From NCBI GenBank assembly GCA_963777285.1, contig CAVZPR010000002.1, forward strand, positions 434,001-498,000: a stretch of 64,000 bases of DNA, written 5' to 3'. The translations under genes were made by a program, and so were the position numbers. The notes below the pieces were generated by a model, which was given only the letters and a program-made list of their open reading frames with translations, did not search any database and had not been told where the DNA came from. Each line of letters starts with the position of its first letter. Position 1 is the first letter of the stretch. This document shows positions 35,141 through 44,759 of the stretch, piece after piece. Origin of the DNA: JAFARE01 sp963777285 (GTDB taxonomy: Bacteria; Chloroflexota; Dormibacteria; Aeolococcales; Aeolococcaceae).

Positions 35141-35219
35141 GGGATCCTCCGGCCCGATGGGCACGGCCGGGGACCGCAGCAGAGCGGTGTCGCGATCCCT
35201 TGCCGGCCTCTCAGGACCT
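35141..35219 (-). promoter_or_regulatory. PyrR-responsive leader with ribosome-site sequestering hairpin
   Basis: On the minus strand, 35219-35194 reads AGGTCCTGAGAGGCCGGC then AAGGGATC, matching the PyrR binding-loop consensus (UCCnGAGAGG....AAGGGA) with closing stem GGUCC/GGAUC. Downstream, CCGGCC (35170-35165) can pair with GGCCGG (35154-35149), and the last GG of that arm belongs to the GGAGG ribosome site of pyrB. The PyrR loop contains the same GGCCGG (35208-35203), which could instead pair with CCGGCC. Its GGGATC (35199-35194) also complements GATCCC (35146-35141) beside the ribosome site. This suggests PyrR binding favours the sequestering hairpin and represses translation. Confidence 0.72.
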
Positions 35220-35274
35220 GCTTGAAGTGGATTCGTCCAGTGAACTGTAGCAGAGGCGGTTCTAGAATCGAGCG

Positions 35275-35502
35275 ATGGGCCTTCCACTGGACGTCGGCAA
35301 GCTGCTGCTCATCACGGGCATCGTCATCGCCGTGGTGGGTGGACTCATCATCGTGGCCGGGCGCCTGCACCTGGGCCAGCTGCCCGGCGACATCTCGGGC
35401 AGTCGCGGCAACTTCTCCTTCGCGTTTCCGCTGGTCACGTGCCTGCTGATCAGCGTGGTGCTCACGATCGTGATCAACGTCGTGCTGCGCCTGCGCGGCT
35501 AG
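35275..35502 (+). CDS. DUF2905 family small membrane protein
   Basis: The 75-residue protein has two transmembrane helices (GKLLLITGIVIAVVGGLIIVAG and PLVTCLLISVVLTIVINVVL) separated by RLHLGQLPGDI and GNFSFAFP, the signature GRLPGDI...F.FPL of DUF2905. Function is unknown in all members. It is divergent from pyrB, with 139 bp between starts; TTGAAG at 35222 could be part of its promoter. It precedes a VOC gene by 9 bp, so they are probably cotranscribed. Confidence 0.88.
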   Translation: MGLPLDVGKLLLITGIVIAVVGGLIIVAGRLHLGQLPGDISGSRGNFSFAFPLVTCLLISVVLTIVINVVLRLRG

Positions 35503-35511
35503 ACTGCGCCG

Positions 35512-35865
35512 GTGATCACCGGCGCGCACGCGATCATCTTCACCTCGGAACCGGATGCCGCGCGTGCCTTCCTGCGCGACAAGCTGGAACTGGAATCCGT
35601 CGACGCCGGCGACGGCTGGCTCATCTTCGCGCTGCCACCGGCGGAGCTCGGCGTGCATCCCGCTGACGGCCCCGCGCGCCACGAGCTGTACCTGATGTGC
35701 GACGACATCGACGACACCGTGCGCGAGCTGAGCGGCCGCGGCGTCGAGTTCATCGGTGACATCGCCACCGCCGGGTTCGGGCGCGTCGCCACCATGCGGA
35801 TCCCCGGCGGCGAGCTCCGCTGCTACGAGCCGCGCCACCCCTCCCCGCTGAATCGCCAGTCCTGA
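35512..35865 (+). CDS. VOC family protein
   Basis: The 117-residue protein starts at GTG 35512 with ITGAHAIIFTSEPDAARAFLRDKLEL, the first VOC module, then HELYLMCDDIDDTVRELSGRGVEF, ending GRVATMRIPGGELRCYEPRHP. The PGGE turn near the end is where family members keep a metal-ligand Glu. Closest type: extradiol-dioxygenase/glyoxalase-like proteins of unknown substrate. Its downstream convergent gap holds the structured repeat copy 1. Confidence 0.85.
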   Translation: MITGAHAIIFTSEPDAARAFLRDKLELESVDAGDGWLIFALPPAELGVHPADGPARHELYLMCDDIDDTVRELSGRGVEFIGDIATAGFGRVATMRIPGGELRCYEPRHPSPLNRQS

Positions 35866-35897
35866 CACATCAGCGGGCGCAGCGGTCACGGCGCCGT

Positions 35898-36039
35898 GCG
35901 GGTGACGGCGCGGGGGGAAGCGTCACCGGCGGAACCGCTTCAGTGGCCCCACGGCCAACAGGTGTTTGCGCGCACAGGGGCTGTGGGGCTGAAGCGCTGT
36001 AGCCGGTGGCGAGGGGTCCCCGCGCCAGGCAGGACCCGC
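35898..36039 (+). repeat. Structured dispersed repeat, copy 1 (142 bp)
   Basis: This sequence recurs at 40863-41004 with five substitutions and two single-base indels by eye. It folds into a nested hairpin: outer stem CACCGGC (35924-35930) with GCCGGTG (36002-36008); inner stem GCTTCAG (35937-35943) with CTGAAGC (35989-35995), continuing after a TGG bulge as CCCCACGGCC (35947-35956) with GGCTGTGGGG (35979-35988); loop 22 nt. A small side hairpin, GAGGGGTCCCC, follows at 36011. It sits between convergent genes (VOC and acyl-CoA mutase). It could be a REP/MITE-like element, a bidirectional terminator or a structured RNA. No open frame explains it. Confidence 0.88.
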
Positions 36040-36073
36040 ACCGGCGCCGGGATCACGCCGCCCGCTGCATGCG

Positions 36074-37746
<1,673 letters not shown>

Positions 37747-37747
<1 letters not shown>

Positions 37748-38700
37748 CAGCGGTTCGCTTCCTTGGTGTGGCCGTTGAGAATGCGTTCGGCGAGCGCGTA
37801 CGGATCAACCTCGCGCAGGTCGCCTTCGAGCTCTTGGCCCATTGTCCCCTGACGGAGCGCACGCCGGGCGCGATCGGCCGCCTGCTCGATCACGATCGCC
37901 TCCACTTCGGCGCGCACGCGCTCCACCCGGCGCACCTCGAGCTCGCCGCTGTCCACCAGGTGCCGGTGATGCCGGTCGATGATCTGGAGCAGCTCGTCGA
38001 GGCCCTCGCCGGTCGACGACGAGGTCATGACCACCGGTGGCGGCCAGGGGTCGTGCGCCTTGGTCTGGCGCACCAGGTCGCGAAGGTCGCGGTACACCTT
38101 GGCGGCGCCGGGCAGGTCGCACTTGTTGACCACGAAGACGTCGGCGATCTCCAGGATGCCGGCCTTGATCACCTGGATGGCGTCGCCCGCGGCGGGCGTC
38201 AGCACGACCAGGGTGGTGTCCGCCACGCCCATCACCTCGAGCTCGGACTGCCCCACTCCCACGGTCTCCAGCAGGCAGCGGTCGCGTCCTGCGGCGTCGA
38301 GCAGGCGGACCGCCTCCCGGGCGGCGGCCGCCAGCCCGCCGAGGTGTCCGCGGGCGGCCATGCTGCGGATGAAGACGCCGCGGTCCGTGGCGTGGCGCTG
38401 CATCCGCACCCGGTCGCCGAGGATCGCCCCGCCCGTGAACGGGCTCGATGGATCCACGGCGATCACTCCCACCGCGTGACCCTGGCCGCGCCAGCGCTCG
38501 ATCAGCTGATCGCAGAGGGTGCTCTTGCCGCTGCCGGGCGATCCCGTGACGCCGACGACGTGGGCGCGGCCCGTGGCCGGGCGCAGCCGGCGCAGGACCT
38601 CGGCCACCTCGGGATCCCGCTCCTCGACCATCCGTATGGCCCGGGCCAGCGCGCGTACGTCGCCCGCTACAAGGCGGTCGGCGAGATCTGAAGCAGGCAT
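37747..38700 (-). CDS. meaB: MeaB/ArgK-type G-protein chaperone of B12-dependent mutases
   Basis: The ~317-residue P-loop GTPase has VVGVTGSPGSGKSTLCDQL (Walker A), VDPSSPFTGGAILGDRVRM, ETVGVGQSELEV (Walker B/switch II) and VVNKCDLPGA (NKxD). The C-terminal helices (VRAEVEAIVIEQAADRARR) form the dimer arm. It gates delivery of adenosylcobalamin to the mutase and ejects damaged cofactor. Start ATG 38700 (PASDLADRLVAG) is preferred over ATG 38727. It is upstream of, and translationally coupled to, the mutase, so it probably serves that enzyme first. Confidence 0.94.
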
Positions 38701-38758
38701 GTCGGCAATCGAGTGTACCGGCCGCACCGCGACCGCTCGGCCACGCGGGTCCCGTTTA

Positions 38759-39814
38759 ATGGCTGACGTGGAGCGCTACCGCGCGTACGCGCGCCCCCGG
38801 CGCCGCTGGCCGGGGCGCCTCCTTCTGAGCTTCGCGATCGCTCTCGGCTTCCTGCTGTCCGGCGCCGCCGGGGCCCTGGCGTACTTCTGGCCGGCCATCA
38901 CGACGGCGATCCAGGACACGGGCCACACGATCGATCGCGGGGCCCAGAGCCCGCCGCCGGAGGCGACCATCGCTGCGGGCACATCCCCCAGCGCCGCGCC
39001 CACCGCCGACCCCGGCCAGCCGGTCAGCGGCCAGCCCTTCACGGTCCTCCTGCTGGGTTCGGACAACGACGCGAAGTTCTCCGGCAACGAGGTCCTGACG
39101 CAGTCGATGATCCTGACGCGCGTCAATCCCGCCACCAGGCAGGTGGTGATGGAGTTGATTCCGCGCGACCTGTTCGTGCCGCTGTCCACGGGCGGCACCG
39201 ACAAGATCGACAAGGCGTACCTGCACGGCGGCGCAAACGCTGCGGTGACCACCGTGGAGAACGACTTCCACGTGCACATCGACCACTACGCATGGATCGG
39301 CCTGCTCGGGCTGGTGAACCTCATCGACAAGCTGGGCGGGGTCGACGTCGTCGCGACCAATCCGGTGCTGGACGACTTCTACCCGGCGGACCTCTCCGGC
39401 GCCAATCCCTACGCGTACGAGCGCGTCGCGGTGCTGCCCGGGCCGCAGCACATGTCGGGGCTGGAAGCGCTGCAGTACGTGCGCTCCCGCCACGGCGACC
39501 TGCGCAGCGACTTCGGACGATCGCAGCGCCAGCAGGAGGTGCTGCTGGCGATCCGCACCAAGGCAAAGCTGCTCGGCATCAGCGACCTCCCCGACGTCGC
39601 GGACGCGATGGCCAACGACTTCTCCACCGACATGTCGATCCCGCAGGTTGCGGCGCTGCTTCCCCTCGCCAGCCAGATCACCCTGCAGAACGTGCACCAG
39701 GTGATCCTCCTGCCGCCCTACACGTACAGCACTCAGGTTGGCTCGCAGTCGGTGCTGGAGCCGAACTGGCCGCTGATCCTCGAGGAAACGCACCAGTACT
39801 TCCCGGCGACATGA
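38759..39814 (+). CDS. LytR-CpsA-Psr (LCP) family wall-polymer transferase
   Basis: The 351-residue protein has a short basic N-terminus, one membrane helix (LLSFAIALGFLLSGAAGALAYF), a Ser/Pro/Ala-rich spacer and an extracellular LCP domain: FTVLLLGSDND, VVMELIPRDLFVPL, DKIDKAYLHGG, NLIDKLGGVDV, LEALQYVRSRHGDLRSDFGRSQRQQEVL. The conserved Arg/Asp residues bind polyprenyl pyrophosphate. Such enzymes attach teichoic-acid-like, capsule or arabinogalactan-type polymers to peptidoglycan. ATG 38759 is 58 bp from the divergent meaB. Its stop overlaps the next gene by four bases. Confidence 0.92.
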   Translation: MADVERYRAYARPRRRWPGRLLLSFAIALGFLLSGAAGALAYFWPAITTAIQDTGHTIDRGAQSPPPEATIAAGTSPSAAPTADPGQPVSGQPFTVLLLGSDNDAKFSGNEVLTQSMILTRVNPATRQVVMELIPRDLFVPLSTGGTDKIDKAYLHGGANAAVTTVENDFHVHIDHYAWIGLLGLVNLIDKLGGVDVVATNPVLDDFYPADLSGANPYAYERVAVLPGPQHMSGLEALQYVRSRHGDLRSDFGRSQRQQEVLLAIRTKAKLLGISDLPDVADAMANDFSTDMSIPQVAALLPLASQITLQNVHQVILLPPYTYSTQVGSQSVLEPNWPLILEETHQYFPAT

Positions 39815-40836
39815 GGCGCGCGCTCACCATCGTGGTGCTGCTCGCCCTGATGGGCGGGTTCGCCTACGGTGTCAACCGCTTCCTCGCTTCGCGCCAGCAC
39901 GCCATCGTCAACGCGTCGACGCCGACGGCGACGCATCCGGCGTTCTCGCTGCCCGGGACCGTGTACCTGGCGCAGAACGGTGTCATGTACCGCCTCCACG
40001 GCGGCACCTTCACGCGCATGAACCTTCCCGGCGGCGGCCAGTGGATGCAGCCTGCGCTCGTGCCCGGCGGCAGCAACCTCCTCGCGGTGCTGCGCACCGC
40101 AGCGTATTCGGAGGTGTTCCTCATCGACGCGGACGGCAACATCCTGCGCCAGCTCAGCCACAACCAGACGTCGAGCAAGACCATCCAGCTGAACCACTGG
40201 ATGTTCTGGCCGCACGTGGCCGCCGACGGCACGACGTTCTACGTCAGCTACGACTCGCCGAAATCGCTGTCCAGCTACCAGATCGCGTTCGCTGTGTGGC
40301 GTGGCTCGCTCACCGGCGCGCTGGTGGCGACCCAGGTGACCGATCCCTTCGGGTACACGGGCGGCGACGTCGAGGCCACGCCGCTCGCGAACGGCGACGT
40401 GCTGTACGCGAAGTACCAGATCAACAACGGTCAGGTGTACTCCCGCATCGCCATCCAGACCAAGCCGCTGGCCACGCCCGTGTACCTCACGTCGGCGACG
40501 GACGACTGCGGCGAACCCGCTGTGTCGCCGGACGGGACGCATGTCGCCATGGTCTGCACCGGCGGCACCGGGCTCCAGAGCACGCGTCTCGAGGTCGCGT
40601 CGCTGCAGGGGACCACGCTGGGAACGCCGGCGGTGCTGGTGAACCACTGCCTGTGCGCGTCACCCGCGTGGTCGCCCGACAGCGCCAGCCTTGTCTACTA
40701 CAACCCCGTCGACGCCACCGGCCACTTCCAGCTCTGGTGGCTGCCCGCGGCCGCGACGGCGCCGCAGGCGCCGCGCGCGATGACGCAGACTCTCGACTTC
40801 GACGCGACGTCGCCGCCGGCCTGGTCGGCGAGCTGA
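39811..40836 (+). CDS. Membrane-anchored beta-propeller protein (TolB/PD40-like)
   Basis: The 341-residue protein has an N-terminal anchor (RALTIVVLLALMGGFAYGV) and an extracytoplasmic domain of repeated blades. One repeat is PAVSPDGTHVAMVC and another SPAWSPDSASLVYYNPV, the PD40 pattern; the other blades (PHVAADGTTFYVSYD, PLANGDVLYAKY) are weaker. No catalytic motif is visible, so a binding or scaffold role outside the membrane is likely. The ATG overlaps the LCP stop (ATGA), so the two are translated together and may act on the same wall polymer. Function unknown. Confidence 0.75.
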   Translation: MRRALTIVVLLALMGGFAYGVNRFLASRQHAIVNASTPTATHPAFSLPGTVYLAQNGVMYRLHGGTFTRMNLPGGGQWMQPALVPGGSNLLAVLRTAAYSEVFLIDADGNILRQLSHNQTSSKTIQLNHWMFWPHVAADGTTFYVSYDSPKSLSSYQIAFAVWRGSLTGALVATQVTDPFGYTGGDVEATPLANGDVLYAKYQINNGQVYSRIAIQTKPLATPVYLTSATDDCGEPAVSPDGTHVAMVCTGGTGLQSTRLEVASLQGTTLGTPAVLVNHCLCASPAWSPDSASLVYYNPVDATGHFQLWWLPAAATAPQAPRAMTQTLDFDATSPPAWSAS

Positions 40837-40862
40837 GATTCGCTGAGCCCGTCGCGGCTCCG

Positions 40863-41004
40863 GCGGGTGACGGCGCGGGGGGAAGCGTCACCGGCGGAAC
40901 CCGCTTCACTGGCCCCACAGCCAACAGGTGTTTGCGCGCTCAGGGGCTGTGGGGGTGAAGCGTTGTAGCCGGTGGCGAGGGTCCCCGCGCCAGGCAGGAC
41001 CCGC
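40863..41004 (+). repeat. Structured dispersed repeat, copy 2 (142 bp)
   Basis: Second copy of the element at 35898-36039, in the same orientation and again between convergent genes (beta-propeller and phosphofructokinase). Inner stem here is GCTTCAC (40903-40909) with GTGAAGC (40955-40961), and CCCCACAGCC (40913-40922) with GGCTGTGGGG (40945-40954). Relative to copy 1, one G-C pair is replaced by C-G (both partners changed) and one G-U pair by A-U. The loop AACAGGTGTTTGCGCG is conserved. Confidence 0.88.
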
Positions 41005-41042
41005 CGGAGCCAAGGGACCGGGCCCGCCGGAGCCGCGGTGGG

Positions 41043-42077
41043 CTAGTAGAACACCTGGGCGAGCTCGTACAGGTCTCGCGGCACGCGGCGCGTCTCGGCG
41101 ACGACATCGGCGATGCGCGCGACGTCGACGGCGCCGCAGCGCACCACGGGCATCTCGCCCCAGCGCTGCGCCGCGACCAGGTCGCACGCGGCGGCGCCGA
41201 CGCGCGTGGCCCAGATGCGGTCGTACGCAGAGGGCGAGCCGCCGCGCTGCAGATGCCCCAGCACCGTGGCGCGCGTCTCGTGCCCGGTGCGCTCCTCGAT
41301 GATGCGGGCCAGCAACTCGCCGACAGCGCGGCGGGCCAGCTGCACGTGTCCGAAGGCGTCACGCGTGCCCTGCGCATCGTCCTTCGACGCGAGGCCCTCC
41401 ATCTCGACGCCTTCGGCGACGACGATGATGCTGAAGTCGCTGCCGGCCTGCGTGCGCTTCTCGAGATGAGCCACGACCTCGTCGACGGTCACGGGAAACT
41501 CGGGGATGATGATCATGTCGGCGCCGCCGGCGAGCCCGCCCATGACGCCGACCCAGCCGGTGTCGCGGCCCATCACCTCGAGCACCATCACGCGATGGTG
41601 TGACATCGCCGTCGTGTGCAGCCGGTCGAGCGCCTCCGCCACAACGCTCACCGCGCTGTCGAACCCGATGCAGTACTCGGTGACGCTGAGGTCGTTGTCC
41701 ATCGTCTTGGGAACGCCGACGACACAGCCGCCGTGCTCCGCAAGCCACGCCGCGACGGACAGTGTGTCGTCGCCGCCGATGGCGACGAGCCCGTCGAGCC
41801 CGAGCCGCTCGATGTTGCGCTGCACCTCCTCGCGCCCGCCTTCACGCTTCATGGGATTGACGCGCGAGCTGCCCAGCACGGTGCCTCCCAGCTGCAGGAT
41901 GCCGGAGAACGCCGGGCGCTCCATGACGCTGGTGTCGCCGTCGCCGAGCAGCCCGGCCCAGCCGTTGCGGATGCCGATGAGGGTGTCGCCGCGCAGCAGG
42001 GCGCGGCGGCCGACGGCGCGGATCGCCGCGTTGAGCCCGGGAGCGTCGCCGCCTCCGGTGAGCAACCCGATCTTCAC
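41043..42077 (-). CDS. pfp: 6-phosphofructokinase, pyrophosphate-dependent type
   Basis: The 344-residue PFK shows GLLTGGGDAPGLNAAIR, IGGDDTLSVAAW, GVPKTMDNDLSVTEYCIGFDSA, VMVLEVMGRDTGWVG, IVVAEGVEMEG and GHLQRGGSPSAYDR. Numbering coincides with the E. coli enzyme: residue 104 is Asp and 124 is Lys. In the family, Gly104 allows ATP, while Asp104 with Lys124 marks PPi-dependent enzymes. It phosphorylates fructose-6-phosphate reversibly, saving ATP. It lies 19 bp after the LCP gene on the same strand. Phosphoryl donor is inferred from the two residues only. Confidence 0.9.
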   Translation of the reverse strand: MKIGLLTGGGDAPGLNAAIRAVGRRALLRGDTLIGIRNGWAGLLGDGDTSVMERPAFSGILQLGGTVLGSSRVNPMKREGGREEVQRNIERLGLDGLVAIGGDDTLSVAAWLAEHGGCVVGVPKTMDNDLSVTEYCIGFDSAVSVVAEALDRLHTTAMSHHRVMVLEVMGRDTGWVGVMGGLAGGADMIIIPEFPVTVDEVVAHLEKRTQAGSDFSIIVVAEGVEMEGLASKDDAQGTRDAFGHVQLARRAVGELLARIIEERTGHETRATVLGHLQRGGSPSAYDRIWATRVGAAACDLVAAQRWGEMPVVRCGAVDVARIADVVAETRRVPRDLYELAQVFY

Positions 42078-42096
42078 GTCGATCCCTCGGCTGACG

Positions 42097-43530
42097 CTAG
42101 CTTCCTACGCCGGGGTCTCCCAGGAAGGATTCCTCCTCCGCGGATCCCAGCACGACGACCACGCCACCGGCCGCAGCCGGGCCGCTGCCGGTGGCCGCCG
42201 GCGGCTGCGTCGTGACGGGCACGCCGAAGTATGACGCCAGCCACTGCGCGGCCTTCGTGTCCTTGCCGCTGCTCTCGTCGATGACCTCGGTGTTGGATTG
42301 CCGCGCCACGCGACCGCCGTCGCTGCTGGTGAAGCCGGTCCAACCGACGACCTGCGCCCAGCGCCCCGACGCGTCCAGGCCTCGGCCGCTCGCGTCGTAG
42401 AAATGCACCGCCGCGTGCTCCGCCAGGGCCGGCTCTGGCGGGAAGATGTTCTGGATGTAGTGGTGCAGCGTCTGGAACGTGCTGTCGTGCGCGTAGATGT
42501 AGGCGGCGCCGCAATTGCGCGGGTAGCCGCACTCGTAGAGGAAGTTGGCATCGTCGATGCTCACGTGCTCGATGGAGGTCGGCGGCACGTCCTTGACCAG
42601 GCCGTAGAGCGACTCGGCGTCGCTGATGGTGAGGTTGGTCAGCACGTTGTCACCGAGTGCGTTGAGCAGGTCCGGAAGATCGCCGATGCCGCCGATGCTC
42701 ACCACCTTCTGCTTGAGCGCGGCGATGATCAGCTGCTGCCGCCGGCTGCGCGCGAAGTCGCTGCCCTCGCCGTTGTTGCCATGACGTGACCTGGCGAAGA
42801 TCAGCGCTGTGGCGCCGTCCATGTGCTGCGGCCCGGCGTTGAAGTGCACCGTCTCGTATCTGCAGTCGCCTTCCGCGCACTCGCCATGCGGGTACTGCGA
42901 GTCGGTGAAGGACCGCTGCACGGTGACGTCGACGCCGCCCACCGCGTCCACGGCCGCCTTGAACGCCTCGAAGTCGACGCCGACGAAGTAGTCGATGTGG
43001 ACGCCGAGGAGGTGCTCCAGCGTCGGGTCGGCAACCGACGCGCCGGAGTCGACCTGGTTTGCCGCCACCGGGCCGCGGCCACTCATGCCATACGCGTACG
43101 CCGCGTTGACGCGCTGGTATGTCGTCCCATGCGCCAGCGTGATCGGCACGTACCAGTCGCGCGGTATCGAGATCTCCGCGACCTGCGGCGGGCCACTCGG
43201 CTGCGGGTTGATGGAGATGAGCATGATCGAGTCGGAGAGAAAGGCACCGGCGTGGCCGTCGCCCCCATAGCCGTACACCATGATGTTGATGCGCTGCAGG
43301 TGCTGCTGCTGCTGCGCGACCTGTGAGCCGCTGCCGCCACCCAGCGCGCTGATCACGGCGCTGAACGGGTTGGTGTGGAAGGCGTGCGCCAGGCCGAGCG
43401 CGACCCGCACCCCGTAGCTGCCCAGCAGGATGACGACCGCGGCGACGATCGCCAGTGAGATCCGCTTGACGGTGAGTCCGCGCGGCAGCAGGTTGTACCT
43501 GGAGCGGCGGCGGCGCGTCGTCGAAGCCAT
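42097..43530 (-). CDS. LytR-CpsA-Psr (LCP) family protein, long form
   Basis: The 477-residue protein has a basic N-terminus (ASTTRRRRSRYNLLPRG), one helix (ISLAIVAAVVILLGSYGVRVAL), a short linker and an LCP domain: INIMVYGYGGDGH, VAEISIPRDWYVPITL, QRVNAAYAYG, FKAAVDAVGGVDVTV, ALIFARSRHGNNGEGSDFARSRRQQLII. A ~100-residue C-terminal domain (VVGWTGFTSSDGGRVARQSN, KAAQWLASYFGV) resembles the LytR C-terminal domain. ATG 43530 is chosen because it precedes the basic segment; the longer frame upstream crosses the leader. A second LCP gene lies 2.3 kb away on the opposite strand. Confidence 0.9.
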   Translation of the reverse strand: MASTTRRRRSRYNLLPRGLTVKRISLAIVAAVVILLGSYGVRVALGLAHAFHTNPFSAVISALGGGSGSQVAQQQQHLQRINIMVYGYGGDGHAGAFLSDSIMLISINPQPSGPPQVAEISIPRDWYVPITLAHGTTYQRVNAAYAYGMSGRGPVAANQVDSGASVADPTLEHLLGVHIDYFVGVDFEAFKAAVDAVGGVDVTVQRSFTDSQYPHGECAEGDCRYETVHFNAGPQHMDGATALIFARSRHGNNGEGSDFARSRRQQLIIAALKQKVVSIGGIGDLPDLLNALGDNVLTNLTISDAESLYGLVKDVPPTSIEHVSIDDANFLYECGYPRNCGAAYIYAHDSTFQTLHHYIQNIFPPEPALAEHAAVHFYDASGRGLDASGRWAQVVGWTGFTSSDGGRVARQSNTEVIDESSGKDTKAAQWLASYFGVPVTTQPPAATGSGPAAAGGVVVVLGSAEEESFLGDPGVGS

Positions 43531-43775
43531 GTGTTCTGAGAGTTGTCCTCGCTGGGGCGAACAGCTGTGCGCCCGCCCAGGCTGCGTACCTCGCGGCACC
43601 CGAACCAGGTGCCGATTGGGTCTCCCTCGGTGGAACGTTGAAGGCGACGGCGGGTTACCGGAGGCGACGGCTAGCGTACCCCAACCCCGCGGCCGCGGCG
43701 TGCTCTGATCACCAAGCGGCGCGCGGCGAGTGCCATCATCGCGGCCGCCCAACCCGTGCAAGAAGGAGCAACAGC
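43531..43775 (-). other. Intergenic leader region of the long LCP gene
   Basis: This 245-bp gap separates the LCP gene (minus) from a divergent oxidoreductase (plus). On the minus strand it holds a perfect 7-bp hairpin, CGGCACC (43614-43608) with GGTGCCG (43600-43594), and a 9-bp direct repeat GCCGTCGCC in the 43635-43670 area. AGAAGGAG at ~43760 is the ribosome site of the plus-strand gene. I compared it with c-di-AMP (ydaO), c-di-GMP, cobalamin and SAH riboswitch patterns from memory and found no convincing match. Confidence 0.4.
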
Positions 43776-44741
43776 ATGCGCGTGCAGCAGGTCACGCATC
43801 TCGAAGGCCCGGCAGGCCTGCGCACGGCGACGATCGACGATCCGGAGTCCGCCGACCGCGTGGCCATCGAGGTGCAGGCCGCCGGCGTCAGCTTTCCCGA
43901 CCTGCTGCTGACTCGCGGCCTGTATCAGATGAAGCCACCCCTGCCGTTCGTTCCCGGTGTGGAGGTCTCGGGTACGGTGCGCACCGCGCCCGCGGCAAGC
44001 GGATTCGCAGCCGGCGACGCGGTGATGGCGTTCACGATGCTTGGTGGATTCGCGGAGGTGGCGCTCGCCGACCCCGCCTTCACGGTGCGCATACCGCCGC
44101 AGCTGGATGTGATCGCCGCGGGCGGCTTCATCATGAACTACCACACGGCGCACTTCGCCCTGGCGCGCCGCGGGCGCGTGCATGCCGGCGACACGGTGGC
44201 GGTGCACGGGGCAGCCGGTGGGGTGGGAACCGCCGCAGTGCAGGTGGCGCGAGGTCTCGGCGCGCACGTCATCGCGCTGACCAGCTCGGACGAGAAGTCC
44301 GAGGTGGCGCGCCGCGCCGGCGCGCACGACGTCGTCGACACGCAGGGTGACTGGCCCGCGCAGCTGCGTGCCGCCACCGGCGGGCGCGGTGCGGACGTCA
44401 TCCTCGATCCTGTCGGCGGCGACCGGTTCGACGCCAGCCTTCGGTGCCTGGCGCCGGAGGGACGGCTCGTGGTCGTCGGCTTCACCGAGGGCCGCATACC
44501 GAGCGTGCAGGTGAACCGCCTCCTCTTTCGCAACGTCGACGTGGTCGGAGCAGCGTGGGGAGCCTTTCTCAGCGTCGAGCCGTCGCTCTTCGCCGGCACG
44601 CATCAGGCGCTGCTCACGATGCTCGAGTCCGCTGATGTCTCGCCCATCGTCGGTGCCACGTTTGCACTCGACGACGCCGCCGGCGCGCTGCGTCTGCTCG
44701 AGGAGCGGCGAGCCACCGGCAAGGTGGTGCTGCAGATCTGA
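43776..44741 (+). CDS. Quinone oxidoreductase-like zinc-free MDR enzyme
   Basis: The 321-residue medium-chain reductase opens with RVQQVTHLEGPAGLRTATIDD and has PFVPGVEVSGTV, AGDAVMAFTMLGGFAEVAL, AVHGAAGGVGTAAVQVARGLGA (NADPH fold), GADVILDPVGGDRFDASLRCL and GRLVVVGFTEG. This is the QOR/NADPH:quinone reductase pattern; some relatives are acrylyl-CoA or crotonyl-CoA reductase-like. A good ribosome site (AGAAGGAG) lies 7 bases before ATG 43776. It faces the acyl-CoA dehydrogenase cluster convergently. Substrate unknown. Confidence 0.87.
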   Translation: MRVQQVTHLEGPAGLRTATIDDPESADRVAIEVQAAGVSFPDLLLTRGLYQMKPPLPFVPGVEVSGTVRTAPAASGFAAGDAVMAFTMLGGFAEVALADPAFTVRIPPQLDVIAAGGFIMNYHTAHFALARRGRVHAGDTVAVHGAAGGVGTAAVQVARGLGAHVIALTSSDEKSEVARRAGAHDVVDTQGDWPAQLRAATGGRGADVILDPVGGDRFDASLRCLAPEGRLVVVGFTEGRIPSVQVNRLLFRNVDVVGAAWGAFLSVEPSLFAGTHQALLTMLESADVSPIVGATFALDDAAGALRLLEERRATGKVVLQI

Positions 44742-44759
44742 GGAGTCTTCGGTCGCTGA

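Noticed and set aside
35222..35274. Promoter TTGAAG-18-TGTAGC for the DUF2905 gene
   Set aside because: The -10 match is poor and spacing marginal, so it is mentioned but not listed as a feature.
43531..43775. c-di-AMP (ydaO) riboswitch before the LCP gene
   Set aside because: The conserved GGGGUGAAUC and CCGUCAGCUNACCUCG blocks are not visible on either strand.
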